A stretch of 64,000 nt of DNA from Cyanophora paradoxa. Lineage: Eukaryota; Glaucocystophyceae; Cyanophorales; Cyanophoraceae. The notes below the pieces were generated by a model that was not told the origin of the DNA, searched no databases, and worked only from the letters and a program-made list of their open reading frames with translations. A program made the translations under genes and the position numbers. The stretch spans positions 372,001 through 436,000 of the forward strand of contig QPMI01000408.1 in assembly GCA_004431415.1 (NCBI GenBank), given 5' to 3'. Shown here piece after piece: positions 1 through 9,213 of this stretch (position 1 is its first letter; each line of letters opens with the position of its first letter).

Positions 1-1196
1 TGTTGTAGCCATTGAGGACCATAACATTGTGTCGTAGGGCATAGATATCAACCTGAACAGGAGCAGCATCAGTGCATCCCGAAACAGTGAGATCCATGTA
101 ACTGGAACTGCTGTTGAAGAAATCCTGGTAACCCATAACACTGTTCCGAAGCGAATCTTTTCCAGATTTGGAAAGAACGATTCCGTAAATATTTCCATTC
201 TCGAATCCATAAGTAGTATTGCCAACAGTAACACCCTTGTAATGAGAAGGAATGTGATTGATAGCCGAGAGGAAACCAGAAATGGGTTTGTTGGAGATAT
301 CCAGGGAGCGATTGTTGTGGAAGATCTGGAACTGATCGATCTTAACATCCGAAACATGACCACAGAAATCAGAGTGAGTGTAGGTGTTAAGTTTGTTCAC
401 CTCTCGAACTGTCATGAGAATCGAATGAACCAGACCAGAAACATTAGCGAGTGTCACCTCAACCGATTCACCAGCATCAGCGGTTTTGAGCGCTCGTGTC
501 TTCTTGTGGATGACCTCTGTGATCGGAATACGAATGCCACCTTGTTCATTTGCCATTTTCAAAAGTGTCTCAGCCTCAGCCGAAGCGATGTTTACAAATT
601 GACAGATCAGGGAGCAATCCGCAAATGTAACAGATCCACCAGCAGGAACTTTGACTATCCCAGCATCACGGAAATCAACCTCGATTGTTGGCATATCCGC
701 CAGTGTGCATAGTGGGAAGTAAGCATCATCCCAGAAAGCAGCGGGAATTTTCACAATGTATTCCATAGCCTCATCTGTGCTTTCACGATCAAGTTCTTTG
801 AAGTAACCAAGAGAAGCATACATGCTGCTCATGGTAGCATGATCATTATCAATCAGAGCGTTAACAGTTATCCAGTCACCAGGGATGATATACTTGAAAC
901 CACCATGAACAAAGCGGACCTCATTAATAAAGGAAGAACCACCATTGGGAGGGTGCAGGCTACACCACCACCAGTGGCAATCTTGAAATAGAGCGAAACA
1001 CCAGCAAGGAGTTGCTTGCGAGGTAGATCAAAGTAAGCGGTATTCTTAAAGCCAAAAGTATTGCCTCGGGGACGAACTTGCTCGAGGAATGGTTTGTACT
1101 TGGGTTGGTTCCGATTTGGAGACCAGGGGATAGATAAATTTGATCGGAACCGGGAGTTACGAGGAGTTCCTTAAGGGTAGTTCCAGTGAGTGCCAT
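1..1196 (-). CDS. Probable PLV major capsid protein, partial, with two frameshifts
   Basis: The gene starts at 1196 (MALTGTTLKELL...) and runs leftward off the window, giving about 400 visible codons. The reading frame changes twice, near 1105-1115 and near 945-955. Each change is repaired by one extra base in a short G or C run, after which the frame stays open to base 1. The product is beta-rich, with alternating hydrophobic stretches and few charged clusters, and lies head to head with the penton-like gene. Capsid genes of Polintons and PLVs often have this layout. The MCP call rests on context and composition rather than a recognised signature. A decayed gene or assembly indels are both possible; the extensive open frame favours sequencing error. 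Confidence 0.55.
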
Positions 1197-1248
1197 CTCT
1201 TATGTTTAAAATACCAAAAGAAATTTTTAAAATGCTTTATTAAACAGA
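1197..1248. promoter_or_regulatory. Divergent capsid-gene promoter region
   Basis: Only 52 bp separate the two divergent start codons, so both promoters must overlap here. The segment is almost pure A/T with oligo-A and oligo-T runs. A TTTATTAAACA motif lies just before the plus-strand ATG and resembles the ATATATTAAGA motif upstream of two other genes in the element. Confidence 0.5.
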
Positions 1249-2148
1249 ATGACGCGTCATTACCTTAATATTGATTCCAGGGACCGAGATGATGGAACCC
1301 CAACGAACTTTACTTACAAAATTCCCCATGCAATCCAAAATGTGAGAGCCTGCAGAGTGACTAACTTTGAGATGTTCAATAACATTTACAATCTTAGCGA
1401 GAATGGAAGTTTGATTACAGGAACCTATGATGCTGGAGATGTAATTAAAACTAAGAATAACACTATTTCAAAAGGGACATATACTTCGGATAGTTTGGTG
1501 AATCTTCTAAATGCCAAACTAGCTTCACAAGTGTATGGTGCAGCAGGAACTACCTATACTCGCCATTTCTACGTTACATATGATCCTGTTACCATGTTTC
1601 TAAGGTTCATGTGCGATGCAACATTTACCCTCACCTTTGGAAGTCGGATCTTAGCAAACTTCCTTGGGTTTCCAGATCGCAGACCTGACAGTTCAGAAAA
1701 TGGTTACGCTTCTGCCCTGCTGGATTCACCTGTAACAGTCGGAGCTAATACTTATAATTACTACATTGACAGTGTTATACCGCTCGATCTTCTGTTCAAC
1801 TCTTACATCCTTCTCCACGTTGACCCACTCAAAGGCAACTATGTAAGCAAGAACACAAGCGATGATAAAGCCCTCGCAAAAATCGAGATTGATCAAACGG
1901 TAGGCAGTCTCTTAAAATATGATTCATCGAATAATTCCATGATCCTGCATGAGCAAAACGGTTTGGTGGAAGTTGAAACGCTAAAAGTTCGTCTCACATA
2001 CTGGAATGGTGCCGAAACGGATATTACCACTGATTGGTCGATGACGCTTGAACTCATTACGGAAGATGATAAAGATCTGACAAAGAAAGCATTGAAGAAT
2101 GTCATTAAAGAGTTGGAGGGACTCTACTTGCCGTTCTCACGGTCATAG
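1249..2148 (+). CDS. Penton / minor capsid-like protein
   Basis: A 299-residue protein opening MTRHYLNIDSRDRDDGTP. An N-terminal NIDSRDR segment followed by a region like 'P..IQNVRACRVTNFEMFN' is characteristic of minor-capsid or penton-like proteins in PLVs, virophages and large DNA viruses, where this part begins a jelly-roll capsomer subunit. A second recognisable block, GTYTSDSLVNLLNAKL, resembles the helix that follows the first strands in such proteins. The gene is divergent from the probable MCP gene, as expected for a capsid module. The ATG at 1249 is the first in frame. The tail is mixed-charge and helical. The family assignment is by motif memory only; a fold prediction would settle it. 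Confidence 0.55.
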   Translation: MTRHYLNIDSRDRDDGTPTNFTYKIPHAIQNVRACRVTNFEMFNNIYNLSENGSLITGTYDAGDVIKTKNNTISKGTYTSDSLVNLLNAKLASQVYGAAGTTYTRHFYVTYDPVTMFLRFMCDATFTLTFGSRILANFLGFPDRRPDSSENGYASALLDSPVTVGANTYNYYIDSVIPLDLLFNSYILLHVDPLKGNYVSKNTSDDKALAKIEIDQTVGSLLKYDSSNNSMILHEQNGLVEVETLKVRLTYWNGAETDITTDWSMTLELITEDDKDLTKKALKNVIKELEGLYLPFSRS

Positions 2149-2184
2149 GAAATACTGTAGAATAAATTTGTCTCGATATTACAA

Positions 2185-2934
2185 ATGGCAACTCGAAAGA
2201 CCCAGCCAAAGAATTTCTTAGCCAAACCAGTTGAGCAAGCGGAACCAGAACGGAAACAGTTTAAGAAATCGAAAGGAACTGCTGCATATGGAACTGGTGA
2301 TCTCGATAAAAATGTTCACCAGACCATGAATGCTCACACAATTGCGCTTACTTCAAACTCAAATGATGATAATGCCCTGGTTGACCAAGTCCCACTGAAC
2401 CGCATGCCTGGAGCCAAACGAGGAATCAAGAAAGGACAGTTCAAATCATCGACAAAGGACAAGGTTGCCTCATCATCAACACTGCTGAAACTGCTTGATG
2501 GTGGTGAGCGACTCTACTCAACCTATTCCGAGAAAGACCATCGCAACCGCTACTTTATTCGTTCAACCACTGGTGGACTGAAATCTGTGACATACCAGTA
2601 TGCTAAAAGTCTTGTTGATGGCATTGCAGCAGAGACCAAAAACGAAAACAAGATCAAGGAACAGCCAATCACAAAGGAAAAGGTTGAGAAGAAACCAGAA
2701 GTAACCCATGAAGTCATCCCTGAACCTGTTCATGTTGCAAAAGAATCACCAGCCGAATTGATTGCAAAGACCATCGATTATCAAGACTCCAACAAAACGG
2801 ATTTGCCGGTCCTCAATAAATCGATCCTCCGGGTTGCTACTTCGCAGGCTGATCCAGTCAACTCGATTCCAAATGCTGCCCCAATGGTCTCAGGGTTTGC
2901 CAAGCTCGGTATTAAACCTGGATATCGCCGTTAA
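2185..2934 (+). CDS. Lysine-rich structural or DNA-associated protein of unknown function
   Basis: A 249-residue protein, not recognised. The first 100 residues are basic and low in hydrophobics (KQFKKSKGT, KRGIKKGQFK). A compact middle block near residues 95-150 contains 'LLKLLDGGERLYSTYSEKD' and 'RYFIRSTTGGLKSVTYQYAKSLV' and looks folded. After it comes a Lys/Glu/Pro linker and a tail ending GFAKLGIKPGYRR. The gene follows the penton-like gene by 36 bp on the same strand, so it is probably a virion component. No transmembrane segment or signal peptide is seen. Confidence 0.6.
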   Translation: MATRKTQPKNFLAKPVEQAEPERKQFKKSKGTAAYGTGDLDKNVHQTMNAHTIALTSNSNDDNALVDQVPLNRMPGAKRGIKKGQFKSSTKDKVASSSTLLKLLDGGERLYSTYSEKDHRNRYFIRSTTGGLKSVTYQYAKSLVDGIAAETKNENKIKEQPITKEKVEKKPEVTHEVIPEPVHVAKESPAELIAKTIDYQDSNKTDLPVLNKSILRVATSQADPVNSIPNAAPMVSGFAKLGIKPGYRR

Positions 2935-2937
2935 GGA

Positions 2938-3186
2938 TCAATGTGAATAATATAATTTCTCAAACATAGGTAGCGCTACGTAACCAATCCTATCCCGTAG
3001 GCTCAAAACTTCTTCATTTTTATGGAGGCGTTGTAGAGCGAAGTGAAATATCCATAGGTAAATCACTTTAATCACCTGTTCTACTGGGTTCAGTGGTAGA
3101 AACTTGCAGCCGACAAGTGAACCTTTTTGGGTATCGGTGGCTTTATCATTTTTCCAGCATCTTCTTTCGTACTGGATGCTCTGCAA
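2938..3186 (-). CDS. Small hypothetical protein, uncertain
   Basis: An 82-codon frame that fills the gap between two plus-strand genes and converges on the preceding one. The product (MQSIQYERRCWKNDK...) has a hydrophobic centre (VIKVIYLWIFHFALQRL) that could be an amphipathic helix or a membrane segment. No family is recognised. The frame could be fortuitous, since nothing but its length and its fit to the gap supports it. Confidence 0.3.
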   Translation of the reverse strand: MQSIQYERRCWKNDKATDTQKGSLVGCKFLPLNPVEQVIKVIYLWIFHFALQRLHKNEEVLSLRDRIGYVALPMFEKLYYSH

Positions 3187-3218
3187 TCGGGACCAAAATT
3201 TGACAGGAGTTTAATCGC

Positions 3219-3284
3219 TATATACAGACAGAAAAACTACTTAAAGATTTCTTAACATATATTAAGAGAGTAGAAAGGGACAAA
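3219..3284 (+). promoter_or_regulatory. Viral promoter: TATATA plus ATATATTAAGA
   Basis: A TATATA box at 3219-3224 is followed 32 bases later by ATATATTAAGA at 3257-3267, which ends 17 bp before the ATG at 3285. The same pair recurs upstream of the large replication gene with similar spacing. This suggests a TATA box and a start-site element used by this element's genes. Confidence 0.45.
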
Positions 3285-3542
3285 ATGCCAATCAGTGAGG
3301 CTCAGAAGCGTGCTACTTACCGTTATCGTAAAACTGAAAAAGGTCAGGAATATTTAAAAAAGTATAATGCGAAATTCGCGAAGCAAATGCGTGATTTATA
3401 TCATACTGATGATTGTTACAGAGCCAAGAGAATCGTTGAGAGTTCCCAGCGTCTCTATGTTTCCAATGCAGTCTGCTTTGTTAAGTATCTCTATGGTGTC
3501 CCCTATTCTAACCGTGGTCGCAAATCGAAATATGTCTGTTAA
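3285..3542 (+). CDS. Small basic protein, possibly DNA-binding
   Basis: An 85-residue protein beginning MPISEAQKRATYRYRKTEKG. It is rich in Lys, Arg and Tyr. Short basic proteins that start with a similar 'SEAQKRA..YR' segment occur in virophages and Polinton-like elements; I know of no assigned function. The rest is helical, ending NRGRKSKYVC. It has its own promoter motif upstream and is followed by a small inverted repeat. DNA binding is inferred only from charge. Confidence 0.55.
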   Translation: MPISEAQKRATYRYRKTEKGQEYLKKYNAKFAKQMRDLYHTDDCYRAKRIVESSQRLYVSNAVCFVKYLYGVPYSNRGRKSKYVC

Positions 3543-3783
3543 TCGTTTTTCTCAGCGCGATCTGCTCTGAGAAACCCGCGGGAACCGCGCTGGAGCCACA
3601 AATAAAATCATTCTGTTATTTTTAGAGTTCGATCATCGAGCCAACCCTTTGTTATTTTTATAAATGCCCTCGACTAAATTTATTTTGTCGAAGACTTTCG
3701 GTTTTGCCGGTAAAAATTGACGCGAGTATAAAAGTATTTAAGGAAAACTTTTGTAGGTATATATTAAGACAGTGAACAAAGAA
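3543..3783 (+). promoter_or_regulatory. Intergenic region: hairpin, then promoter of the replication gene
   Basis: An inverted repeat (TTTCTCAG at 3548-3555, CTGAGAAA at 3567-3574) lies just after the preceding stop codon and may mark transcript termination. It is followed by an AATAAA at about 3601. A TATAAA box at 3727-3732 and ATATATTAAGA at 3759-3769 lie upstream of the next gene, reproducing the spacing seen upstream of 3285. The region has no open frame of interest. Confidence 0.45.
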
Positions 3784-6700
3784 ATGCCTCGTCCTTCAAA
3801 TCTAAGATTGAAGAAGCGCAAGACAAAGTTCCTTGGTAGTTTATCCTATGGATATGCCAATGACCTGCTCACAGAAGAGCAGTTCAACTATTTCCTTCAT
3901 GAGATAGCCTTCAAGAGACCGAGAGAGCAGAAGTTATTGGATCTTGAAGAAACTCTTGAGGGAATTCTCAGACCGAATGAAAGGGTGCAGAGATTTAATG
4001 ATGAATTCGATAGGTTGGGCAACATTGATGCTGAGAGGCCCCAAGGGAGAACCAGAGAGGAGAGGAAGCAAGCCAAAAGAGCGGAGCGCTTTGATCGCAA
4101 GCAGAATAAGAAGGCTAAACGTTCCGCTCGTTCCCAGAAGAATGTGGAAAAGCAGCAAAGTAAGCAGTTCAAAGCGCTGGTAAGGAGAATCATAAGGGAT
4201 ATTGAGGCCCAGGATGGCGATACAGTCTCGCTTCGTGTGAGGTTTTACCGAATTCCTGAAGACTTCAATAACCTCCCAAACAACTACGATGTTGTTATCC
4301 ACGAAGACACACCTTACATTGAAACACAAAAATCCGGAAAACGCGCATTGATGCTTTCCTGCCCCAAGCAAGTGCTGGTGAGATTGCTTGAACAGGTGCA
4401 AGAGGACTTTAATAACTTCCTTGCATTGTGGACTCTGAACGAGATTGCTTCCTTCCTGATTTCTATTGGGCAAAGCAACCCTCGCAATCGAGACTATCAA
4501 TTCGTTAAGGTTTTCACGAATGATGCGCCCAATGGATCAGACATCAAGTATCCAGAGGTGATGACAATCGAGGAGATTATTGTCAGCGATAACAAAACAG
4601 TATACCCTTTGAATGAACGAGTTCTGCGAGATGGGCAGGCTCCAAAAATCGTTTCTCGTTTCGTGAAATACACCCTCAATGGTCAGGCTAAGTGTGTGAT
4701 GGACCAAATATGTCCCGATGATTCACTTACCATCAAAGATTGTTTAATCGAAGCATTACATCAGGTTCTATACAAAGGGTTTGAGTATGCCCGCAGCATC
4801 AAGAAGTATAAGAAGGTCAACTACTCCAAAGACTGGCTCTTTGCTCAGATCAAGGGATATGAACCTAAGCCTGATTCCGATTGGGGAGTGAGTTTTGATG
4901 AGCTTCTTCCTTTCTTGAAAAAGTGGCGCATCAGGTTCATTGCAATTGGAAAGGATGACAAGGTTATTCATACTCTTTCCTTCAAACCGAATCGAACCAA
5001 CTCTCACTTAGTTCCCGCAAGTGTTTATGTGCAGATTGCAAACGACCACGTTTATGTATTAAATAAGGATCTCAGTAAACTGGTTCGTTCTTTCAATGGA
5101 ACTGGCGCCCGTGAAACCAAGAAGAGTATGGGTTCAGCAGCCATGAAATACAAGATCAAAACACAGTTCAACGATAACAGCTTCTTTGCTTACAGCGAGG
5201 AGGATATCATCAAGATCATTGCCAGAGAGAAAGATAGTATTTCTGAAAAAATTAAGATCACATACAACAAGCCACTACTTGAGTTGTTGGGAAGCTTCCG
5301 AAAGGCTAATCACGAGGTTCACACTTCCATTACTGATGAGGGAACAATAACCTACATTCACTACACAATAGAGGATAAAGATGTAATTATCCTTCCACCA
5401 GGCAACATGGTGGATATGGAAAATATTGATGTGAACCTTGCAGATGATGCGCATCGCAAGTTGTTTGATGAGATGAGTCAGATGATGTATAGGGCGCTTA
5501 TCAACAAACCCTACAAGAGCAAATATAATCCAGAAACATATGCAGCATTTACTAAAGGGCAACAGAGTGCATTGACTGGGTTCTTTGGATCTGCCTCTGA
5601 GGTCCGAACAATGGTAGAGAACATTGCCTATGGATCCATTGATACTCACAAGCTCGACATTTCCAAAGCATACACACACATCGTTTCGAAAGTGCTTAAG
5701 GTGTTTCCAGTTTTCAGTTCATTTGATAGATTCGAAAAAGTCAAAGTGTCTTGCAGCTCGGACATCGAAGACAATTCGTTCTATTCCGTGAAAGTGAAAG
5801 CCAAACACTTCAAAGCATTCAGAAATTATGGTGAGGCGAATACCTTGAATCAATACAAGAGGATTCTCGTCGATTCAAAGTATAACCTGATGTATGGTGA
5901 GGTTTTGAAAGAGTTTTACGAGGATATTAAGGATGATATCAGCATTGAGGCAGTTCTAAGACCTTATCGGATTGCCGAGAATGTCACCTTGCAGGCTTTC
6001 AAGCAGTTGTATGCAAGTCAGCTTTCGACCAAGGAGAAGAAAGACATTGCCAACCATCACATTGGTCTATTTGGTAAGAAGTCCCAGCGAAAAGCAACCA
6101 CCTACACCTTTTTCAATAAAAATGATGCTCTGAATTTCATTGAAGAGAATGGAGGGACCCTGAAGTTTATAAGTTTCGATCAAGAGAAGCCAACACACAC
6201 ATCAGTTAAGAATGAGAAGGACATTAAATCGCCCATGATTTGGTATGTGAACCAGGAAGAACAAGAACGGGCTTTCATTGATGGTTTCCTGCCAATGCAG
6301 TGCGTGATTTACTCCACCATGCGAGGCATCATGTATCGCCTATGCAAGAAATTGCTCTCTGAGGGAGTGGGAGTCCTTGCAATCAAGACCGATGAGCTGA
6401 CAATCGATAGACCATATCCATTCGAGCAGTTTGACCGAAACCTATTCGAGAACACTGGAAAGTTTGATGTGAAGCCAGCAAACATGAACTCGATAACCCA
6501 CAGTAAGAGGACTTCCAAAAAACCAAAGAGCCACATGATCACATTTGATCGACTCAAAACTCGCTCCAAACCTTTCATCAATGTTGAAAAGATTGTTCAC
6601 AAGGTTCACAAGTTCCAGGATGAGTATGACCTCCCAGCAATTGTTAATGCTTTGGATGGGCAAGGTAATGTGCTGATTAAAGGAGTGAAACCGGGAACTG

Positions 6701-7977
6701 GTAAGACTACTTTGGCAAAGGCAATGGCCAAGAAGTATGGTAAGAAATGCTTGTTTGTTGCGCCTACTAATAAGAGATGCAAGGATTTGCGAATGGAACT
6801 AAAAGCAGAGTGGGGCCAAGATGCTCCCGAGGTGATGACTATTTATCGAGCCTTGAATTTGAATGTTGATGATGAGAGAATGAAGGGAAATGTAGGGAAG
6901 AAGGTATCGGAATTATCGAAGTACGATTGCTTTGTTATTGATGAGATCTACCAGTTTGAGATTAGGGAATTGGAATCTCTGTGCGATGTGATGACTGTGC
7001 AGTTCCCAGACAAACTCTACATCGCAACAGGCGACCCCTACCAGAACCCACCCATCCAATTCATAACAGTCAATCAACGAGATTACTACAACAAGATCTT
7101 CGATAGACTTTTCAAGAACGAGGTTTACCTGCAGGTTGGAAAGCGTCATAAACTGGCTGCAGATCAGAAGAAATTAGACCAGTTATGGGAGGACTTATTC
7201 AGGACTGAACTACCAGTTTCTATTGCTGCCAGACGATTGGGCTTGAAAGTAGTTGATACATTGGAGAAGGGTGATATCTCAGTATGCAATTCAAACCGCA
7301 AGTGTGCAGAGGTGAACAACAAAATGCATAAAATGATTCATGGAGAGGATCCTGTATATAAGACAGGTGTGGAGCTGATTGCAAAGGTGCGAATGACAAC
7401 AAGTGAGGGCATCATTCAGCGGGGCTTTGTTTACGAAGTGGTCGAATACAAAGCCAAGGAAATTCTCACTCTCAAAGACATTGATTCGGGTGAAGTGCAT
7501 ACTCTAAAAAGCGAAGATATCAAGTATTTCGCATTGACCCATGCTTTCACCTGTCACATCATTCAGGGTGACACAATCAGGGATTCTCGTGTTGTAATTC
7601 ACGAGACTGGGTCCCCATATGTTACTGCTGAGTGGTTCTATGTTGCAGCAACTCGAACCCAGAATCTCTCAGATACTGTGATTTTCGTTGATAAATCCGA
7701 GGCAGCCACAATGGTGAAAACGAAGGAGGATCAAGCTCAGAAAATCGATTCCTACAAATCCCAAGACAAACAAGCCAATCGGGAGTTCTCCTTGGCAGAG
7801 TATGTTGATTGGGACTGGTTCAAAAAGCAGTATGGGAAGCAATTGGGGCGATGCAGAAGGTGCTTTGATATTATGGATTTCGAAGAAGCCACTGTTGATC
7901 GGGAGAACAATGCTATCGCTCACATTTCTCGAAACTGTTTCTTGTCACATTGTAGGTGTAACTGTTCAGCCCAGTAA
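3784..7977 (+). CDS. Replication protein: divergent polymerase-like region fused to SF1 helicase
   Basis: I start this at ATG 3784; a GTG twelve bases upstream is also in frame. The 1,397-1,398-residue product has a basic N-terminus (about residues 80-130, rich in Lys/Arg), then an unassigned region. A central part carries motifs reminiscent of family B polymerases: KLDISKAYTHI near residue 622, GLFGKKSQ near 760 and KTDEL near 867, resembling motifs A, B and C. The C-terminal third is an SF1 helicase: Walker A GVKPGTGKTT near 968, Walker B CFVIDEIYQ near 1047, TGDPYQNPP (motif III), and late motifs around CHIIQGDT and FYVAATRT. It probably unwinds and copies the element's DNA. The polymerase part is divergent and may be inactive. 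Its stop overlaps the next gene's start. Confidence 0.7.
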   Translation: MPRPSNLRLKKRKTKFLGSLSYGYANDLLTEEQFNYFLHEIAFKRPREQKLLDLEETLEGILRPNERVQRFNDEFDRLGNIDAERPQGRTREERKQAKRAERFDRKQNKKAKRSARSQKNVEKQQSKQFKALVRRIIRDIEAQDGDTVSLRVRFYRIPEDFNNLPNNYDVVIHEDTPYIETQKSGKRALMLSCPKQVLVRLLEQVQEDFNNFLALWTLNEIASFLISIGQSNPRNRDYQFVKVFTNDAPNGSDIKYPEVMTIEEIIVSDNKTVYPLNERVLRDGQAPKIVSRFVKYTLNGQAKCVMDQICPDDSLTIKDCLIEALHQVLYKGFEYARSIKKYKKVNYSKDWLFAQIKGYEPKPDSDWGVSFDELLPFLKKWRIRFIAIGKDDKVIHTLSFKPNRTNSHLVPASVYVQIANDHVYVLNKDLSKLVRSFNGTGARETKKSMGSAAMKYKIKTQFNDNSFFAYSEEDIIKIIAREKDSISEKIKITYNKPLLELLGSFRKANHEVHTSITDEGTITYIHYTIEDKDVIILPPGNMVDMENIDVNLADDAHRKLFDEMSQMMYRALINKPYKSKYNPETYAAFTKGQQSALTGFFGSASEVRTMVENIAYGSIDTHKLDISKAYTHIVSKVLKVFPVFSSFDRFEKVKVSCSSDIEDNSFYSVKVKAKHFKAFRNYGEANTLNQYKRILVDSKYNLMYGEVLKEFYEDIKDDISIEAVLRPYRIAENVTLQAFKQLYASQLSTKEKKDIANHHIGLFGKKSQRKATTYTFFNKNDALNFIEENGGTLKFISFDQEKPTHTSVKNEKDIKSPMIWYVNQEEQERAFIDGFLPMQCVIYSTMRGIMYRLCKKLLSEGVGVLAIKTDELTIDRPYPFEQFDRNLFENTGKFDVKPANMNSITHSKRTSKKPKSHMITFDRLKTRSKPFINVEKIVHKVHKFQDEYDLPAIVNALDGQGNVLIKGVKPGTGKTTLAKAMAKKYGKKCLFVAPTNKRCKDLRMELKAEWGQDAPEVMTIYRALNLNVDDERMKGNVGKKVSELSKYDCFVIDEIYQFEIRELESLCDVMTVQFPDKLYIATGDPYQNPPIQFITVNQRDYYNKIFDRLFKNEVYLQVGKRHKLAADQKKLDQLWEDLFRTELPVSIAARRLGLKVVDTLEKGDISVCNSNRKCAEVNNKMHKMIHGEDPVYKTGVELIAKVRMTTSEGIIQRGFVYEVVEYKAKEILTLKDIDSGEVHTLKSEDIKYFALTHAFTCHIIQGDTIRDSRVVIHETGSPYVTAEWFYVAATRTQNLSDTVIFVDKSEAATMVKTKEDQAQKIDSYKSQDKQANREFSLAEYVDWDWFKKQYGKQLGRCRRCFDIMDFEEATVDRENNAIAHISRNCFLSHCRCNCSAQ

Positions 7978-9035
7978 TGGAGAATATTCTATCATACAAA
8001 AAATACAAACAGAAGCTCATTAGTGAAGGGAAGGAATTTGATGAGGCGGAACTGAGAAACAAGTATAAGAATTCCGAACTGCATCAAATTTTCAAGAAGC
8101 CTAGGAAAAAGACTACGTTTTTAAGAATAGTTGCCCAGCCATACTCATTTCAGGTTGATGTCATGTTTTTCAGAAAGTTTAAGACAGCAAATTATGGATA
8201 CATTAAAGCGCTTAGTTTCATTGACATTCTAAGTAGAAAGGCATTTGTGTATGCTTTCAAGACCAGCGAAGAGATTCCGGGAATACTTAATAAATTCAAG
8301 GGCGAAGCAGGTAAGGTTGTAGGATTGGCAGGGGATAATGAGTTTTCCAGTGCGGTTTATCGAACTTGGTGCAGTGAAAATGGTGTCGAATTGTATACAG
8401 ATGTTGCGAAAGAAGATCACATTTCTGCTGGGAATAAACTTGGGATAATCGATCGATTCACTCGAACCTTCAAACAATACATGAACAAACTCATGGTCTC
8501 GAGGAATACTTCGAAGTGGGTCGAATTAATCCCAGATGTGCTAAAGGCTTACAATAACTCGCCTCATTCATCACTGAACAATGATTCCCCAAACCAAGTG
8601 TTTGCAAGTCCACAGAAGCAAATGTTTATTTTCCTAAAAACCACCAAGCATAACATGGATGTTAAAGAGAATCAACCCGATAAAATCAAACCAGGAGATA
8701 CTGTAAGAGTTTTAGAGGAGAGAGGTGCATTCTCAAAGGAAGGCCCCAGGTTCAGTCAGAAGATTTACAAAGTAGCTGGGAAAGATGCTAATCGATTCAA
8801 GGTGCTTGAAGATAATGGAGATGATGCAGAGGAATTAAAGAGACGTTTTAAGCAACAAGAGTTACAGAAAGTGAAACGAGATGAGATAATGAAAATTCCA
8901 CAGCAAATGAGGATTCAAGCTGTAAAGAAAACAAACACAGTGAATCGAAAAGTTGCAAAAGAGGGAATCAAACCAAATCGCAGCAAAGTTGTTAGAAAAA
9001 GGTATCAATTAAGAAGCGGATTAACTAAAAGGTAG
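7977..9035 (+). CDS. rve-family integrase, copy 1
   Basis: A 352-residue Polinton-type integrase that would insert the element into host DNA. An N-terminal helical region (SYKKYKQKL...) is followed by an RNase H-like core. Candidate catalytic acids are D61 (FQVDVMFF), D120 (AGDNEFS) and D159 (GIIDRFTRT). The third position, usually Glu in DDE integrases, is Asp here. The C-terminal part has the SH3-like pattern GDTVRVLEE...FKVLED...LKRRFKQQEL, then a basic tail ending RSGLTKR. Its ATG overlaps the upstream TAA (TAATG), which suggests coupled translation. It is intact and clearly paralogous to the integrase at 11,521, with the same catalytic positions. Confidence 0.88.
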   Translation: MENILSYKKYKQKLISEGKEFDEAELRNKYKNSELHQIFKKPRKKTTFLRIVAQPYSFQVDVMFFRKFKTANYGYIKALSFIDILSRKAFVYAFKTSEEIPGILNKFKGEAGKVVGLAGDNEFSSAVYRTWCSENGVELYTDVAKEDHISAGNKLGIIDRFTRTFKQYMNKLMVSRNTSKWVELIPDVLKAYNNSPHSSLNNDSPNQVFASPQKQMFIFLKTTKHNMDVKENQPDKIKPGDTVRVLEERGAFSKEGPRFSQKIYKVAGKDANRFKVLEDNGDDAEELKRRFKQQELQKVKRDEIMKIPQQMRIQAVKKTNTVNRKVAKEGIKPNRSKVVRKRYQLRSGLTKR

Positions 9036-9213
9036 TTGGGTGTAATGCATATAACTTCGATTGATTAGATTTTAGATATAACTTCGATTAAATAAAATAG
9101 ATTGTGACTGAGGCTTACTGAGATTTACTGAGATTGGGGATTGGGTTACTGGGAATCATGCGGATATTGCTTGAAGGGGCAAATTATATTGGGGTAATTT
9201 TTGGGTGTAATGC
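9036..9213. repeat. Non-coding junction with direct repeats behind integrase 1
   Basis: The 13-mer TTGGGTGTAATGC occurs at 9036-9048, right after the integrase stop, and again at 9201-9213, right where recognisable polymerase sequence begins. Between them ATATAACTTCGATT occurs at 9049-9062 and 9076-9089, and ACTGAGGCTTACTGAGATTT at 9107-9126. Close matches to these last two motifs recur at 13,001-13,040 near the right end of the viral DNA. The segment looks like an element terminus or a recombination junction. Confidence 0.55.

Noticed and set aside
242-712. Plus-strand frame of 156 codons at the left edge
   Set aside because: It is the antisense of the probable capsid gene, which has the better codon pattern and continues through both frameshifts.
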